This document shows positions 22,501-35,002 of a stretch of DNA of 64,000 bases, piece after piece (the stretch's first letter is position 1; each line of letters begins with the position of its first letter). This DNA comes from Hyalella azteca. Its lineage: Eukaryota; Arthropoda; Malacostraca; Amphipoda; Hyalellidae. The stretch is from the NCBI RefSeq assembly GCF_000764305.2, contig NW_025938218.1, positions 370,637-434,636 of the forward strand. The letters are read 5' to 3'. A program made the translations under genes and the position numbers. The notes below the pieces were generated by a model. It was not told the origin of the DNA. It ran no database searches and saw nothing but the letters and a program-made list of their open reading frames with translations.

Positions 22501-24649
22501 AGTGGTTTTCAAACCAATCGAAATATCGCACCAACTAAAATAATACTAGTTATTGGAAGTTATACTCAAATCCAAATTTGAAAAAAAAATTAACTGACCA
22601 CTGGCTTGAAATTTCGAGGGATATATAATTTATTTTGCATGCACATATAAAGGTAAAATATTTAAAAATATACTATGGTTTTTTAGTCGACCTCTATTTA
22701 TTATCCCATCATTTCTCAACTAAGAATAAAAGTTTTGATCTACGTACTATCGCGACGCGATGTGGATACGCCCTATATGTGTAATGTACTGCTCAGACTT
22801 TCTACTCATAAGCAAGCCCAATCTTTTTACAATAATTAAAATGTAAATGTAAAAATCTTTAATGTGCGGAACCACTTATGATTGTTGAAATCCTTGATGG
22901 CAAATCTAATATAGGCTAATCGATAATCGATAGGCTGAATGTCGTTACGTCAGATACCGTCATTGCGAATCCTAAATTTTGGTTGCGCTAATTTTGGAAC
23001 AAAAGTTGAGTTAATGATAGTAAAACAGATGTGACATACGTGCAAATATCATTCGATGGTCGCTGCGAAGAACGAGTAAGAATGCAATTATATGTTCTTA
23101 CTTGAAATTTGTCCGGGGTTTGACCGAACTTCCTCCAAACTTGTCGCGAAAATTATTCGAAATCGGACCTAAATTTGTGCAAATTCAGCTGAACTTTGTT
23201 GAAACATTTTCTGTGGTTTTGCTGAACTTTTACCGAGATTGAGGCTAGGATAAAACCGGAGTCAAATAAAAATAAAACACGAGTAAAATATAGAAACATC
23301 TTGAGAAATTGTACTAATCCATGAGGTATAATGCAAATTTTGTACATGTTGAGTACATTTGTACAAATACAGTATGATTATATAAACGTTCAATTTTATG
23401 TTTAATACCAAAGATTCATCTGAACCCAAGCTTTTTCCTCAACCAACAATTTCTTTTTAAACATCGGCGACCATATATCGACGCTATCAACGCACAAATT
23501 TCCACCTGAAAACCTGAATAAAATCACGTCAGATGACCACCCGCCACCCTCAATAATTTATTGCTCATTTACCTGAGAAATTGCTGGGTTTTATTAACCG
23601 GTAAAGTTCTTGGCGACCCAAAAGAGTTCTCCCAATAAAGTATCGACGAACCCACGGAGCTTGGCAGCAGGTGTCGAAACGAACTGCTATTAAAGCGCCT
23701 AAGTTGCTGTTATTATCACCTTCTATCATGCCAGCCAAACTCGGTGCTTTTAGGAGCCAGGGCTCTCATTACTCCCAAGCGTGATAGCGCATCGCTCGAG
23801 TTCTCATTTTCTTTTGAATTTATTTGAAATTAGGAAGTAGGTGTCACTCATTATTTCATAACAGAATAGGGCATAAAATCGTGAATAATAAATATTAATT
23901 TTATGCTGAAAATCACAGATGAACCATATAAATATTTATAATTCATCTGATCATTCATTTGCAAAATGTGTTTGCAAAAGTTGCAGCAATCCTTATAATA
24001 GATTTCACTCATATGCGTAAGGAAGAGCATGCGAGTCTTTTTTTTAAAGTTGAAACTGTTCCTTCAAGTCATATATCAATATCATACAGAAACATTCGAT
24101 TACATACCCAAACCTAGGCCGTATCAATGGAATTTCTCTCCTACAAAATAATTTCATTTATATTCACCTGTGCTTTAAGCTCTTCATACGGGCGAAATCA
24201 TATCTCACAGTCTTGTATAGGTATTGTTAGACATATGCGGGGCGCCTTATTCCCGACTTAATCTTGTTATTGCAAATTACAGGTTGTAGCTGATATCAGC
24301 CTGCAGGCTTGCAGAGTTTGTGTTTAGGCTTGATCTTTACGGGGCTTGAATGTAGACCTGCAGGCCTCAGATATAGAGATATTGAGCTCCAGTCCGCTCA
24401 TGAGAGAAAACTCTAAACCCAATATTGGAATGGTGAATAAAATATAGCAAATTCCGTCTACAATTTCGTTGCCAATATCGTAATAGAAATTGAAATAACG
24501 CGAGGAAGAATGTAAGACAGAGAACCGTGGTCTCTTTGAATTTATATGACTTGCTTATGTAAGCTGTCACTTGTCACATATATGACAGCGTTCGGCTCAC
24601 TGACCACGCGACCCTAGCAGCACAAATATAAGCGCGTCAAGCTCAAGAG
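19593..24649. other. Long non-coding stretch
   Basis: No gene recognised. Short open frames (19563-19811, 19880-20089, 20663-20924, 20862-21167, 21902-22111 and 24367-24570) show no known motif. Two GC-balanced patches, about 21630-21860 and 23540-23800, are candidates for conserved non-coding sequence but cannot be tested here. Confidence 0.35.
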
Positions 24650-24677
24650 GTTTTGAAACACCCAAGTGTTTCAAAAC
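24650..24677. repeat. 12-bp perfect hairpin next to a G-run
   Basis: GTTTTGAAACAC (24650-24661) and GTGTTTCAAAAC (24666-24677) are exact reverse complements with the loop CCAA. GGGGGG, CC and a T-run follow. It resembles an intrinsic terminator in shape, but the setting is eukaryotic. Confidence 0.9.
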
Positions 24678-24783
24678 GGGGGGCCTTTTTCTCTCAGTGT
24701 AGGGGCACATTTGTCGGCAACTTAAAATAATCTGTCGATCTGTAATATTTTCCAACTTTCCTTATATGCTTTTCCCTTAAATA

Positions 24784-24829
24784 TAAAATCGTTGTATGTT
24801 CACATTAATGTGAACATACAACTATTTTA
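24784..24829. repeat. 32-bp perfect palindrome without spacer, extended to 46 bp
   Basis: GTTGTATGTTCACATT (24791-24806) is followed at once by its reverse complement AATGTGAACATACAAC (24807-24822). Beyond one mismatch (C/T) six further pairs extend the symmetry to 24784-24829. Confidence 0.93.
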
Positions 24830-25197
24830 CACATATTTATCCTTAGATGATGAAGACTACACTGAAAACTCAAATTACGACCTGGTCCATTTCTGATCTC
24901 ATGATTCATTCAAAATCTAACCAAAAGATTCCGGATTGGTATCCAAAGTGGAAGCTACTAAGGAATTATCTTACATAAGTGATATCACGTTTTAGAGAAA
25001 ATTTTGAGAGAATGTACCAAAATTACTTTAGTTACACCGAAATTCGCGAAAACTGGTATACTAATGTCCACTAAAGTTCATTAGTATTCACCCAACAAGC
25101 CCTCACCTCTACACTTGAATGCTCAAGGAAAAAATCACCTAAGAATATTCACTACAAACGTTCACATTTATGGGCTTATTTTCCAGTACATGAGTTC
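24830..25197. other. Spacer before the 31-bp array
   Basis: No gene. The last 100 bp contain degenerate phrases such as ATATTCACTACAAACG that look like decayed array units. Confidence 0.35.
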
Positions 25198-26348
25198 GTC
25201 AAATATTCTCCACAAACCAGTGATGTTGCACAAATATTCTCCACAAACCAGTGATGTTCCTCAAATGTCATCCACGTACTCGTGATGTTGCTCAAATATC
25301 CTCCACAAACCCGTGATGTTCCTCCAATATTCTCCACAAACCCGTGATGTTCCTCAAATATTCTTCACAAACCCGTGATGTTGCTCAAATATTTTCCACA
25401 AACCCGCGCTGTTGCTCAAATATTCTCCACAAACCCGTGATGTTGCTCAAATATTCTCCACAAACCCGTGATGTTGCACAAATATTCTCCACAAACCCGT
25501 GATGTTGCTCAAATATTCTCCATAAACCCGTGAAGTTCCTCAAATATTCTCCATAAACCCGTGAAGTTCCTCAAATATTCTTCACAAACCCGTGATGTTG
25601 CACAAATATTCTCTACAAACCCGCGATGTTGCTCAAATATTCTCCACAAACCCGTGATGTTCCTCAAATATTCTCCACAAACCCGTGATGTTGCTCAAAT
25701 ACTCTCCACAAACCCGTGATGTTGCTCAAATATTCTCCACAAACCCGTGATGTTGCTCAAATATTCTCCACAAACCCGTGATGTTGCTCAAATATTCACC
25801 ACAAACCCGTGATGTTGCTTACATATTCACCACAAACCCGTGATGTTGTTCAAATATTCTCCACAAAACCGTGATGTTGCTCAAATATTCACCACAAACC
25901 CGTGATGTTGCTCAAATATTCACCACAAACACGTGATGTTGCTCAAATATTCACCACAAACCCGCGATGTTGCTCAAATATTCACCACAAACCCGTGATG
26001 TTGCTCAAATATTCTCCACAAACCCGTGATGTTGCTCAAATATTCTCCACAAACCCGTGATGTTGCACAAATATTCTCCACAAACCCGTGATGTTGCACA
26101 AATATTCTCCATAAACCCGTGATGTTGCTCAAATATTCTCCACAAACCCGGGATGTTGCTCAAATATTCACTACAAACCCGTGATGTTGCTCAAATATTC
26201 TCCACAAACCCGTGATGTTGTTCAAGCATTCTCCACAAACCCGTGATGTTGCTCAAATATTAACCACAGTCGTAATGTTTCTCAAATATTCTCGACATCC
26301 TCGTAATATGTTGCTCAAATATTCTCCACAAACCCGTGATGTTGCGCG
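25198..26348. repeat. 31-bp tandem repeat, about 37 copies
   Basis: Unit CAAATATTCTCCACAAACCC plus GTGATGTTGCT, 31 bp. Variants: TTCACC instead of TTCTCC (mainly 25790-25990), TTCCTC instead of TTGCTC (mainly near 25250-25680), and CATAAACCC. There are no unique spacers. The final copies (26270-26340) are diverged. Confidence 0.95.
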
Positions 26349-26458
26349 TGAAGCCGAAGTTTGGTCTCCACGAGATGTTAATCTTGACAGCGCGGCTATC
26401 GGCCTGCCTGTCGAAGGGCGGCCAAAGTGCTGGGACGATTGAAAGTAAAAGTCGTTCA
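26349..26458. other. GC-rich 110-bp unique spacer between two arrays
   Basis: Contains GACAGCGCGGCTATCGGCC and GTCGAAGGGCGGCC. It is much richer in G+C than the two arrays it separates. No domain is recognised. Confidence 0.5.
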
Positions 26459-26885
26459 CAGTAAAGCAGTATACTGTGAGATGTAGTATTGCAGTATACA
26501 GTATGGCAGTATACTGTGAGATGCAGTATTGCAATACACAGTATAGCAATATACTGTGGAATGCAGTATTGCAGTATACAGTATAGCAATATACTGTGGA
26601 ATGTAGTATTGCAGTATACTGTGAGATGTAGTATTGCAGTATACAGTATGGCAGTATACTGTGAGATGTAGTATTGCAGTATACAGTATAGCAGTATACT
26701 GTGAGATGCAGTATTGCAATACACAGTATAGCAATATACTGTGGAATGTAGTATTGCAGTATACTGTGGAATGCAGTATTGCAGTATACAGTATAGCAGT
26801 ATACTGTGGAATGTAGTAATGCTGTATACAGTATAGCAATACACTGTGGAATGCAGTATTGCAGTATACAGTATAGCAGTATACC
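26459..26885. repeat. 40-bp palindrome-rich tandem repeat, about 10 copies
   Basis: GTATTGCA anchors at 26486, 26526, 26566, 26606, 26631, 26671, 26711, 26751, 26776 and 26856 give a 40-bp period interrupted by two 25-bp units. Units carry CAGTATACTG, itself a palindrome, and CAGTATACAGTAT, so copies can pair within and between each other. Long open frames on both strands are artefacts. Confidence 0.92.
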
Positions 26886-29290
26886 TAAATAATGCAATAA
26901 CTTCCATTTGGTTTGTAATAACACTCGTTGATAAAGGTATACTGATGACCTCTTAATCATTAATCAAGTTAGAGTAAGGGAAAAATAACTACACTTCAAC
27001 GAAAGTGTAAAAGAGGAGTAACAAATAAAATAATAAATAAATAATTTCAAGATTATTTCTCCGCATTCTAATGAGAAAACTTTTCCCCGATCGTTTGACT
27101 GATAAGAATATGTTCGAATATGTAAGAATATGTTAAGAAAATTAATATAGAACAAAATTCACCGAAAAAAATTATTCAAACCTTCAGTGTTCCTCACGTT
27201 AACTTTCAGTGTATAGGCAATTTCAAAAACGCATAGAAGAGGAACCAATTTTGTATTTTAGCAACCAATATAGCCTTTTCTGTAGTGTGGAATTTTGCCC
27301 TACATTTCCTGTACAAAATAGTACCATAAATAAGCAGGATTGTTTATGTTTATCAACTAATGTAATAATTGATAACACTGTCGAAAGTCATCTCACAAAA
27401 TGATCATAATCAACGATGATGAATTTTTTTGAAAGCCAATTACTATATTCTTCTATACTTCACCAGAAATTCCATCTTCCAGCTTATAAACCAAAAGCAG
27501 AGAAAGTAAGCAAGTATTTGGGCTAGTTTAATTCTTAAGTTATTGTAAGCGAGGGCTTCAATGACTTTCTGAATTGTCTGATCGAGGAACGATACGCTGT
27601 CGATACGCTTACATAGATGCATGGAGCTCACGCTTCGTAGGTGTTGCGAGTTATTTCCAATACTAATAAATATGATCAGCAGGCTGATTAAATCAAGGAG
27701 CGTCTCAAACTCAACGAATGATGGCTCTTTTCGACATCATTAGCACTTCCATCTTGAGCGATGGAACTTCTGCGGTCATTAGTACTCGTATCTCGGATAG
27801 ACATCAATGATAATATACTGAACTGTTTCTTCCTGCATGCGCAGGACTTATAACACTTTGATCGAAGACATTGCATTTATTTTCTCCTGATGAATGCCAT
27901 GAGACGTGCAGCCGTCCAGGGTATGGGCACATTTTCTTAGGCAAAAGAAAATTCAATGTTTATGATATCAAAAACCACTTTTTTGTACATCGCTGTCAAG
28001 CGCTGCGATAAGGTCTAGGTAACTTCCAACATGAGCTTGATAAGGTTTCTCGAATACAGCTTGAACGAAAGATAAAGTTGTGTTTTGTGGAAGCTTTCTT
28101 ATTACTTCGACTAAATGAAGGCTGATTAGAAAAAATTCATATGATGTCCAGACAACTAAAAAAATTCGCTTGAAATCGACCGGAAACGGCTTGAATTTTT
28201 TGATTCTTTGTGGGATTGGATTTTCCAACAGCCAACCGATAGCTCAGCTTGATTATGCTTTCATCTCAGAGTACAATTTCCACTCCTTGAAACCCTTTTA
28301 TCTTTTTCCAAACATTATCAACATAAAAATAAGAGCCAATTTAAGTAAATGCATACGATCATGGCCTCTTGAGTCGAAAATTCGCGCGTGCGTCGATGTT
28401 GAGAGTTGCAAGGCGTAATTTACGGCCGCCTTAATGCTATCCAAGTCAGTCCCGTCTTCGCAGTTTTGTCAAGACTTAAATGAATCCTGGACAGGAAAAT
28501 CCGCGTTTTCACTCCTCCGGGCTTGTGATTATCGATGCGTAATGATGATATTTTGGATGATCCTTGCCGGTGAATTTGCTCAGCAAAAAGTTTCATATAT
28601 GGAGGAACTCATGTGCAAATGGCGACGAGGAATTCTTTGTGAACTTTATTGAAGGAATGACGGTGCGATCAGGCAGCTCTTGAGAATAGCTATATTATAT
28701 TCAATATGGATGTATATTTATTAGCAAAATAAATTATCGTATGATTCCATTCAAGAAATATTAACCGGTGAAACGATGAAGCTATATTCACTGATAGTTT
28801 CTTATTTGTTCTTCAGCTCAGATGGGAGCCCCGTAGGTATAGAATAGATGACAGTGCCAAAGAGATGAAGATTAACTACTAAAGTTTTAGCACTACAAAG
28901 TCATTGCATTCCCTAACGTCCTTAAAGAGAATAAGCCCTTACATTTTTTGGTATAAAATAATTGTAAACCTTGTCTGCTTTACAAATCATGCCAAACGAG
29001 ATATCTCGATCACAAACAATCAATAATTTAAAACGAACTTTAGATTCTCTCTACAATGTTTGAGATTTTGAGGGCTTCAGAAATGTTTTTAATGCATGCC
29101 TCTGCTGAATGACCACGTCGATCATGCATAGATTTTTTTTCCTTCATGGCTCTCCTGCGATCGCTGCCGTCCAAGTCTGCTTTGTGGCGATCAGAGAATC
29201 GTCCGAGCTTCTCGATTGTATCGGCTGTAGGATTTTGATGGAGTAGGAAGAACGATTATAGAGTCGGTGACAGCGTGCAAGATGCTCGAT
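26886..29290. other. Non-coding stretch
   Basis: No gene recognised. Open frames at 27209-27403, 27443-27631, 27688-27876, 27968-28228, 28170-28418 and 28434-28652 lack known motifs and do not join into an obvious multi-exon gene by eye. Confidence 0.35.
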
Positions 29291-29481
29291 GCGATACCAC
29301 AATACAAGGCAAATACCGTCTGCGATACCACAATACAAGGCAAATACCGTCTGCGATACCACAATACAAGGCAAATACCGTCTGCGATACCACAATACAA
29401 GGCAAATACCGTCTACGATACCACAATACAAGGCAAATACCGTCTACGATACCACAATACAAGGCAAATACCGTCTCCGTG
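29291..29481. repeat. 31-bp tandem repeat, 6 copies
   Basis: GCGATACCACAATACAAGGC plus AAATACCGTCT repeats at 29291, 29322, 29353, 29384, 29415 and 29446. The last two units begin ACGATA. The period equals that of the 25.2-kb array, but the sequence is unrelated. Confidence 0.95.
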
Positions 29482-32400
29482 CTCGCTCTGGAGGCAGGTA
29501 AGTACTTTGATAGGCTGCGCATTGTGCAAATATACAGTGTGTTGAAGTGCAGCAGGTTTCAGAGTTTAATGTTAAAGAGTTCATTGCATATTCTTATTAT
29601 TTTTAATAAAAAACTACTCTATTAAATGAATTGTCCTCATTAAAATGCTTGCTCTTAAGCTTTGTTAAAATTAGCGTGGAAAAATTGTATTTATCCTATT
29701 TAAATTATTATTTATATAGTTTTCTCTTAATGGATAGGACATAGTTTAAATTTCGAGACCATTACATGGAAACGAAATATATTGGCACTATATCAGCTCA
29801 CGTAATTGGGATATTCATAACGTCATACAGTTGCAACAGCGCCAAAGTAACGGACATTATTTTAACAGACACTTTCATAGAGTTAATTAAGGAATAATCT
29901 ACATAACTGTTGATAAATCCTCAGCACTTATAAATTCGAGCTATCATGTGTATTCTTTTAAACAATATAAATTCCAGTATAAAGCGATTAATACTTCTTC
30001 TATGGCTGAATTTTAGGAAGAATCTGTTCATATGTATCATTTTGAAATTACCTTCGAACTAAAATCGTTCGTACTCTCAGCGGATTGTGTGTTTCTCGCC
30101 GCGACCGTAGAGATTAGCAACGAGTTTCCGCGATGATTTTGTGGTCATTGACGTAGTGTTAATATCAGAGAAAGCTCACACGTATGCCTCACCTTGCGAT
30201 AACATCTCAGAAAAACAAGCCTTGAAGTGAGTGAGTCCTATAAGGAATGCATAGATAAGCTCGAGAATCGCATTGCCCAGAATGGAACGTATTTTCAAAT
30301 ATTGGTAATCCTGCGTGTCGACCACGCCTACACAAATGTGCTACAGATTCTCACATAAATTGCGTGGTAGTTTCACTTGACCTTTGCTCAATAAATACGG
30401 AAAAATATCCGTATAGGTATCAGATAACCATTATTACCACCCATCAAGCAGCTGAAAATTGACACGATTTTGACATATCGTGTGACTCTGTGACAGATCC
30501 AGGTGACTATATATATCTTCAAGATCAAACGTACGTTAGATTTTTTGCTTTCAATTGGTGAATTTACTGACAAAATAGAAATTCAGTGCTATAAAACGTG
30601 TAGCAGTTGTTTTATCGTTCTCAACAATTCGACAGCCATTTCATCAATTCATCAAAAACTATCGTAAAATATGGATGAGAAGCAGCAATATCCATTGGCA
30701 CCTACTGTAGAATATTTTCTACTGCATAGAATGTATATGTAGAATAATACTGTATAGAATATTCATACTGTAGAATAGAATGACACCTACACACGCACAT
30801 CTAATGTCAAGTTTGAAAGCAACAAACAAAGCTGTTCGACCATTTGCAGGGGCCATCATAATATTAGTTTTCTTCAATATGAATGATTCTAAAGTTTATT
30901 ATTACTATCTCAGCGAGCAATGAATTTTAATACTTTTATACCTGGCTATGAAATATTGTCTGTAAAGAACATCGCCATTGCTGCGTGTCTCCTTGTATGT
31001 TGTAGCTCTATATATAGCAAGATATTCAATTTCGTCGTCTAGTATATCCCGGCATTGCGTCGCGAGTATATCATTATAATTATTTAATTCTTTTTATTTC
31101 GCGTCAAGATGATTTTCATTATTGGTTTATTTACCTCACATTACCAATATAAATCAAAATCCCATTCGTAAATTTACGGCTGTAACTAAACTATTTGATC
31201 CTTTAGTGGCATTTGACAAATCTTGACTAAACTTTTTGATCCTTTAGTGGCAATTAACAAATCTTCAATACAAGTTTGTTAGTTTTTCATAATTTCGGTT
31301 GCAGGAACGTTAAGGAAGACGTAACGTTAATTCACATTGATGGCTACTTTGGCAACCCATTCTCATATCGTAAATATCCTGGTCAACAAGATTTATCTAC
31401 AGCCGATCATTTTATTTTGTTCAATTCGACTTCGACATGATGTACGGCTGCACTGCGATGGGCAGCTGTCATGGCGACTACAATAAAATCTTATAATTTA
31501 AGATGACAACTTGCCTTAGACCAATTGCAAGGCTCTCTTCTGGAGAGCAGTAAAAGCGTGATATGATCCCTGATGTTCTTGTTGTTCGATTTGATCTCAT
31601 TTGGTCGTGTTATGTGATTAGATCACAAGGCATTTGTAGAGGCCACGACAACTCCATTTTTCACAGAGCGCCACAGAAGACATCTGCTCTATAGGACAGC
31701 GCCATACAGCAGGCAATTCTTTATGTCTGTTCACTTGCAATTTCTGACAATGAAATGCAATGTAGACAGCAGCTTCATATTCGTGTTTATTTGACAATTC
31801 ACTTACATGATTTTAACATATATATAACGCCTTAATCTGCGAAGAATATTTGGGATTCTTAAAAGCCACTAAAAACATTTATCCCTTTAGGCAACATTTT
31901 TTCCAATGACTCTTATAGTGCTAAAGCTATTAATCGAAAATGTCATTCACGCTACAAATTTTTTGTGTTTTCTTCATAAATTTATGAATGATTCTATATA
32001 TACCTAGCATAAAAATAATTACTTGCAAACAATCGTGATATTGTTATTTTTTGATAGAAAAGTTACCATAGTCATGTATGCAAATGCGGATGGAACTCAT
32101 GGGATAATAATTCAATTAAAATAATTAATGGTACTTTCTCCCCATATTTTCAGGTTGACTGAACTCGGAGAGGTTGACACTGAAGCTCAGGTTGGCTGCA
32201 TTTTTCATTACTGCGTGTAGCACTTGCCTGCTCCCAGAATGTTGTACATTATAATAAAGAACTCGTCCAGCAGCTTGGAGATAAATAAAGAAGCTATCCA
32301 GTGGCTTGCACTTCACAAATATAGTAGCAGCATGCAAGTTGTATTCTCAGCTAGTAAATTACTTGTTTACGAGCTAATATTTTTCTGCAGGCAGACATTA

Positions 32401-32949
32401 AAGTACTTAGAAAAATGCGACACAAGGACAGAAGGCAGGTATAGGCGCCTCTGGTCGGCCGCCTGACCATAGGGCAAGCTCGCAGGCCTGAACAAAATTT
32501 ATGCTCCATTGTCACATAAGATGTTCAGAGAACATCATGTGAATAGCTCCTGCATGCAAGCTGAAAGTGAAGAACAGGCGTGTTACAAACCGTCCATGGT
32601 TCATTTGTATGGCATATGTTAAAGAAATTACAGCTTTCAACATTTCATATTTTGTAGGCTGACCCTAACTTAACACCGTCACAGCTGAAAGAAAAAATAA
32701 CGGCATTTCATTGCCATGAAATTTTACGATTTATAAATAACAAAATTACATGTCGACTCGATTTCACTAAATTTATTAGAAGAGTCGGAAATTAAGACGC
32801 ACTATAATAACGTGAATCTCTTCAAGGTGGAATTAATAGGTCATAAATCATCGTGGATTTCGGTACGCATCTCCCCTAGCACGAAGCTGAGCACTGTTTA
32901 TAGCTATCCACTGGCGGGCAGTGAGAACAGGTCTTCGTTTTGTACTGAG
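29482..32949. other. Non-coding stretch
   Basis: AT-rich, with no gene recognised. Contains a two-copy 41-bp direct repeat at 31185-31265 and a GC-richer patch at about 32420-32500. Confidence 0.35.
31185..31265. repeat. 41-bp direct repeat, 2 copies
   Basis: ACTAAACTATTTGATCCTTT starts at 31185, and ACTAAACTTTTTGATCCTTT at 31226. The rest (AGTGGCATTTGACAAATCTT / AGTGGCAATTAACAAATCTT) also matches. Confidence 0.9.
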
Positions 32950-33102
32950 CCCGGGCCTATACTTTCAAAAAAAGTTAAGAGATCGTAAGTTCATCAGCCA
33001 ATCATTGACAGCCATTCGAGCAAAATCCACCAATCATAGACACGAAAATAGAGCGTAAGAACTTACGTTCACTTTAGCGAGTTTTGAAAGTATGGCCCCT
33101 GG
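32950..33102 (-). mobile_element. Family A element, copy 5
   Basis: Inverted relative to copy 1. Ends are CCGGGCCTATACTTTC and GAAAGTATGGCCCCTGG, and the interior palindrome is changed to CGTAAGAACTTACG. Confidence 0.8.
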
Positions 33103-34129
33103 AGTGCTTTCTCTCAAGTAACGTCTTGAATCATCGGTTTCACAAGTAAACAGATGTGTAATTTGTATGCTCTGACAGAAATTTCGGGACACGAAATTTT
33201 CACACTGTTGGAATTCATTGCATCCAAATGTAGGTAATTTGAATTTTATCATCGTTCTGAGTTAAATTTTCTTGCAGAGAGATTAGCATTATTGCTATTG
33301 ATTTTTAAATTGAATTATGGTTCTTTGAGCTTTCTATTTAAATTTTACAACTTCATTTCAAGTAAATATACATTAACATCAAGGTAGATGAAGCCGTTTC
33401 GGATTGCCGCTCAAACTTATACATATGAATGTGGGAATAAATTATATATTCTATATCACATGATATATTTCAGGAAACACATATTCTCCAGATGAGACCT
33501 TAATACAACATTACATACATACGTATTCACTCGTATCATACACATTTCAGAATTATTTCATATCATAACTAATCTGGATTCCTATACTTCACATTCGGCA
33601 TCATTACAGACAAACATATACTACAAATTTACGAATATCCAAAGATCCTACCGCTTTATCTCAAATGTAAAGCTAAAAATGCTTTGCTCTATGTTCGATT
33701 CACTATAGTACTTTTTGAGACGACGCGTATTGAGGTTACGAACATACTCTGTTAATTGCTTCAGTTGAGCATAGTGCAGCATAGTTCCAAAACTCGGCAA
33801 ATCAATAATAAGAATTTCCTTCATTTTCTCCCCATATCATGATGAAATAGATTGGAAATCATCAGGTGATGCTGGCAACAAAGTTTCATTATCAAGTTTT
33901 GATCATCTTTTCGGATGGTACATGCGTGAAACATAAATTCATCACCATGTGTATAACATGGATAATACAGGCATAATCAATGAAAAAAAATTTAATCGGT
34001 AGAGATAAAAATATAAAGGCTTATATAAATAGCAAACTGATGGTATAAGTACTGTCTATTTTAATACAATTGATGAAATCAAATAGAGAAAACCAGACGC
34101 TCCTACAGTGTGGATACGAATGCTCGCTC
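33103..34129. other. Non-coding spacer
   Basis: AT-rich, with no gene or repeat recognised. Confidence 0.4.
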
Positions 34130-34322
34130 CAGGACTCATACTTTCAAAAAAGTTAAAAGATCGTAAGTTCATCAGCCAATCATTGACGGCCTTTCAAGCA
34201 AAATCCACCAATCATAGACAAGAAAATAGAGCGTAAGTACTTACGTTCACTTAATCATAGACAAGAAAATAGAGCGTAAGTACTTACGTGCACTTAGCCA
34301 GTTTTGAAAGTATGGCCCCTGG
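34130..34322 (-). mobile_element. Family A element, copy 6, with internal duplication
   Basis: Ends CAGGACTCATACTTTC and GAAAGTATGGCCCCTGG. At about 193 bp it is longer than its relatives, because the roughly 42-bp segment AATCATAGACAAGAAAATAG... CGTAAGTACTTACG... is present twice in tandem. Confidence 0.8.
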
Positions 34323-34854
34323 GTCGAAGTTGCACCGACTAATCGAGGATTTGGCATGCGACATAAATTTACGAGTTTAGAGGAACAACAAATTGTATTT
34401 TTAAATTCCACATAGGTTTGCACTTGCAGTTGTGCCACCTTGCATGAGTGGCTCATTTAATACTTATAGATTATTAGATTGCCTATGCTGTTATGTTTCA
34501 AGTATCGTTGGTAAATATATTCTAGTTAAAATTATCGGTTACCGATATAACTCCTCGTGTTATTAATGGGCTCAATAAAAGTTGCACGGCAAACTCGTTG
34601 ATCATAATTTATTTATTATTTCACCTTCCGAATTTTTTTGCCAAATTCTTCAGCAGTGATTAGTATAAGGTACATTTTACCACTAATTCCGACGTTGGTG
34701 TATTTTGTGTAACAATTGACTTGATTACTCCTCTCTAAAAGCGGCTGGTAAGTATAGATTTATATTGATAATGTATCCAATTTCACACAATTCGAGCCCT
34801 ATTGCATGCAAACGAGCTTTCTAGTAATGAACCGTGAATTTGAAAAATTTATCC

Positions 34855-35002
34855 TTTTTAGCGCATTTTCTCATTTATGGAAAAAATGCACTATTGTGCT
34901 CGCCATGTCCGTCTGTCTGTCCGTCCGTGACCTCAAGTTTTCGACGACGAGCAAATGCGCTCTCTGTCACTCACTGCAGTGAGTACTGAGTTATATTTTT
35001 TA
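34855..35002 (+). mobile_element. Inverted-repeat element family B, copy 1
   Basis: Contains AGCGCATTTTCTCATTTATG, then ATGCACTATTGTGCTCGCC, a GTCC/GTCT tetranucleotide run, GTGACCTCAAG, and GAGCAAATGCGCT facing the first motif in inverted order. It ends with the 14-bp palindrome CTCACTGCAGTGAG (34970-34983). It has no coding capacity. Copies lie at 36.6, 39.1 and 49.4 kb. Confidence 0.75.

Noticed and set aside
24650..24690. Rho-independent terminator
   Set aside because: The hairpin-plus-T-run shape is present, but the setting is eukaryotic with no adjacent gene.
25198..26348. CRISPR-like regular array
   Set aside because: Units are contiguous 31-bp copies with no unique spacers, and the sequence is eukaryotic.
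26253..26960. 215-235-codon minus frames rich in ILYTAILHSTVYC
   Set aside because: Translation of the palindromic 40-bp array. Frames on both strands are open, and the 5' part runs into the 31-bp array.
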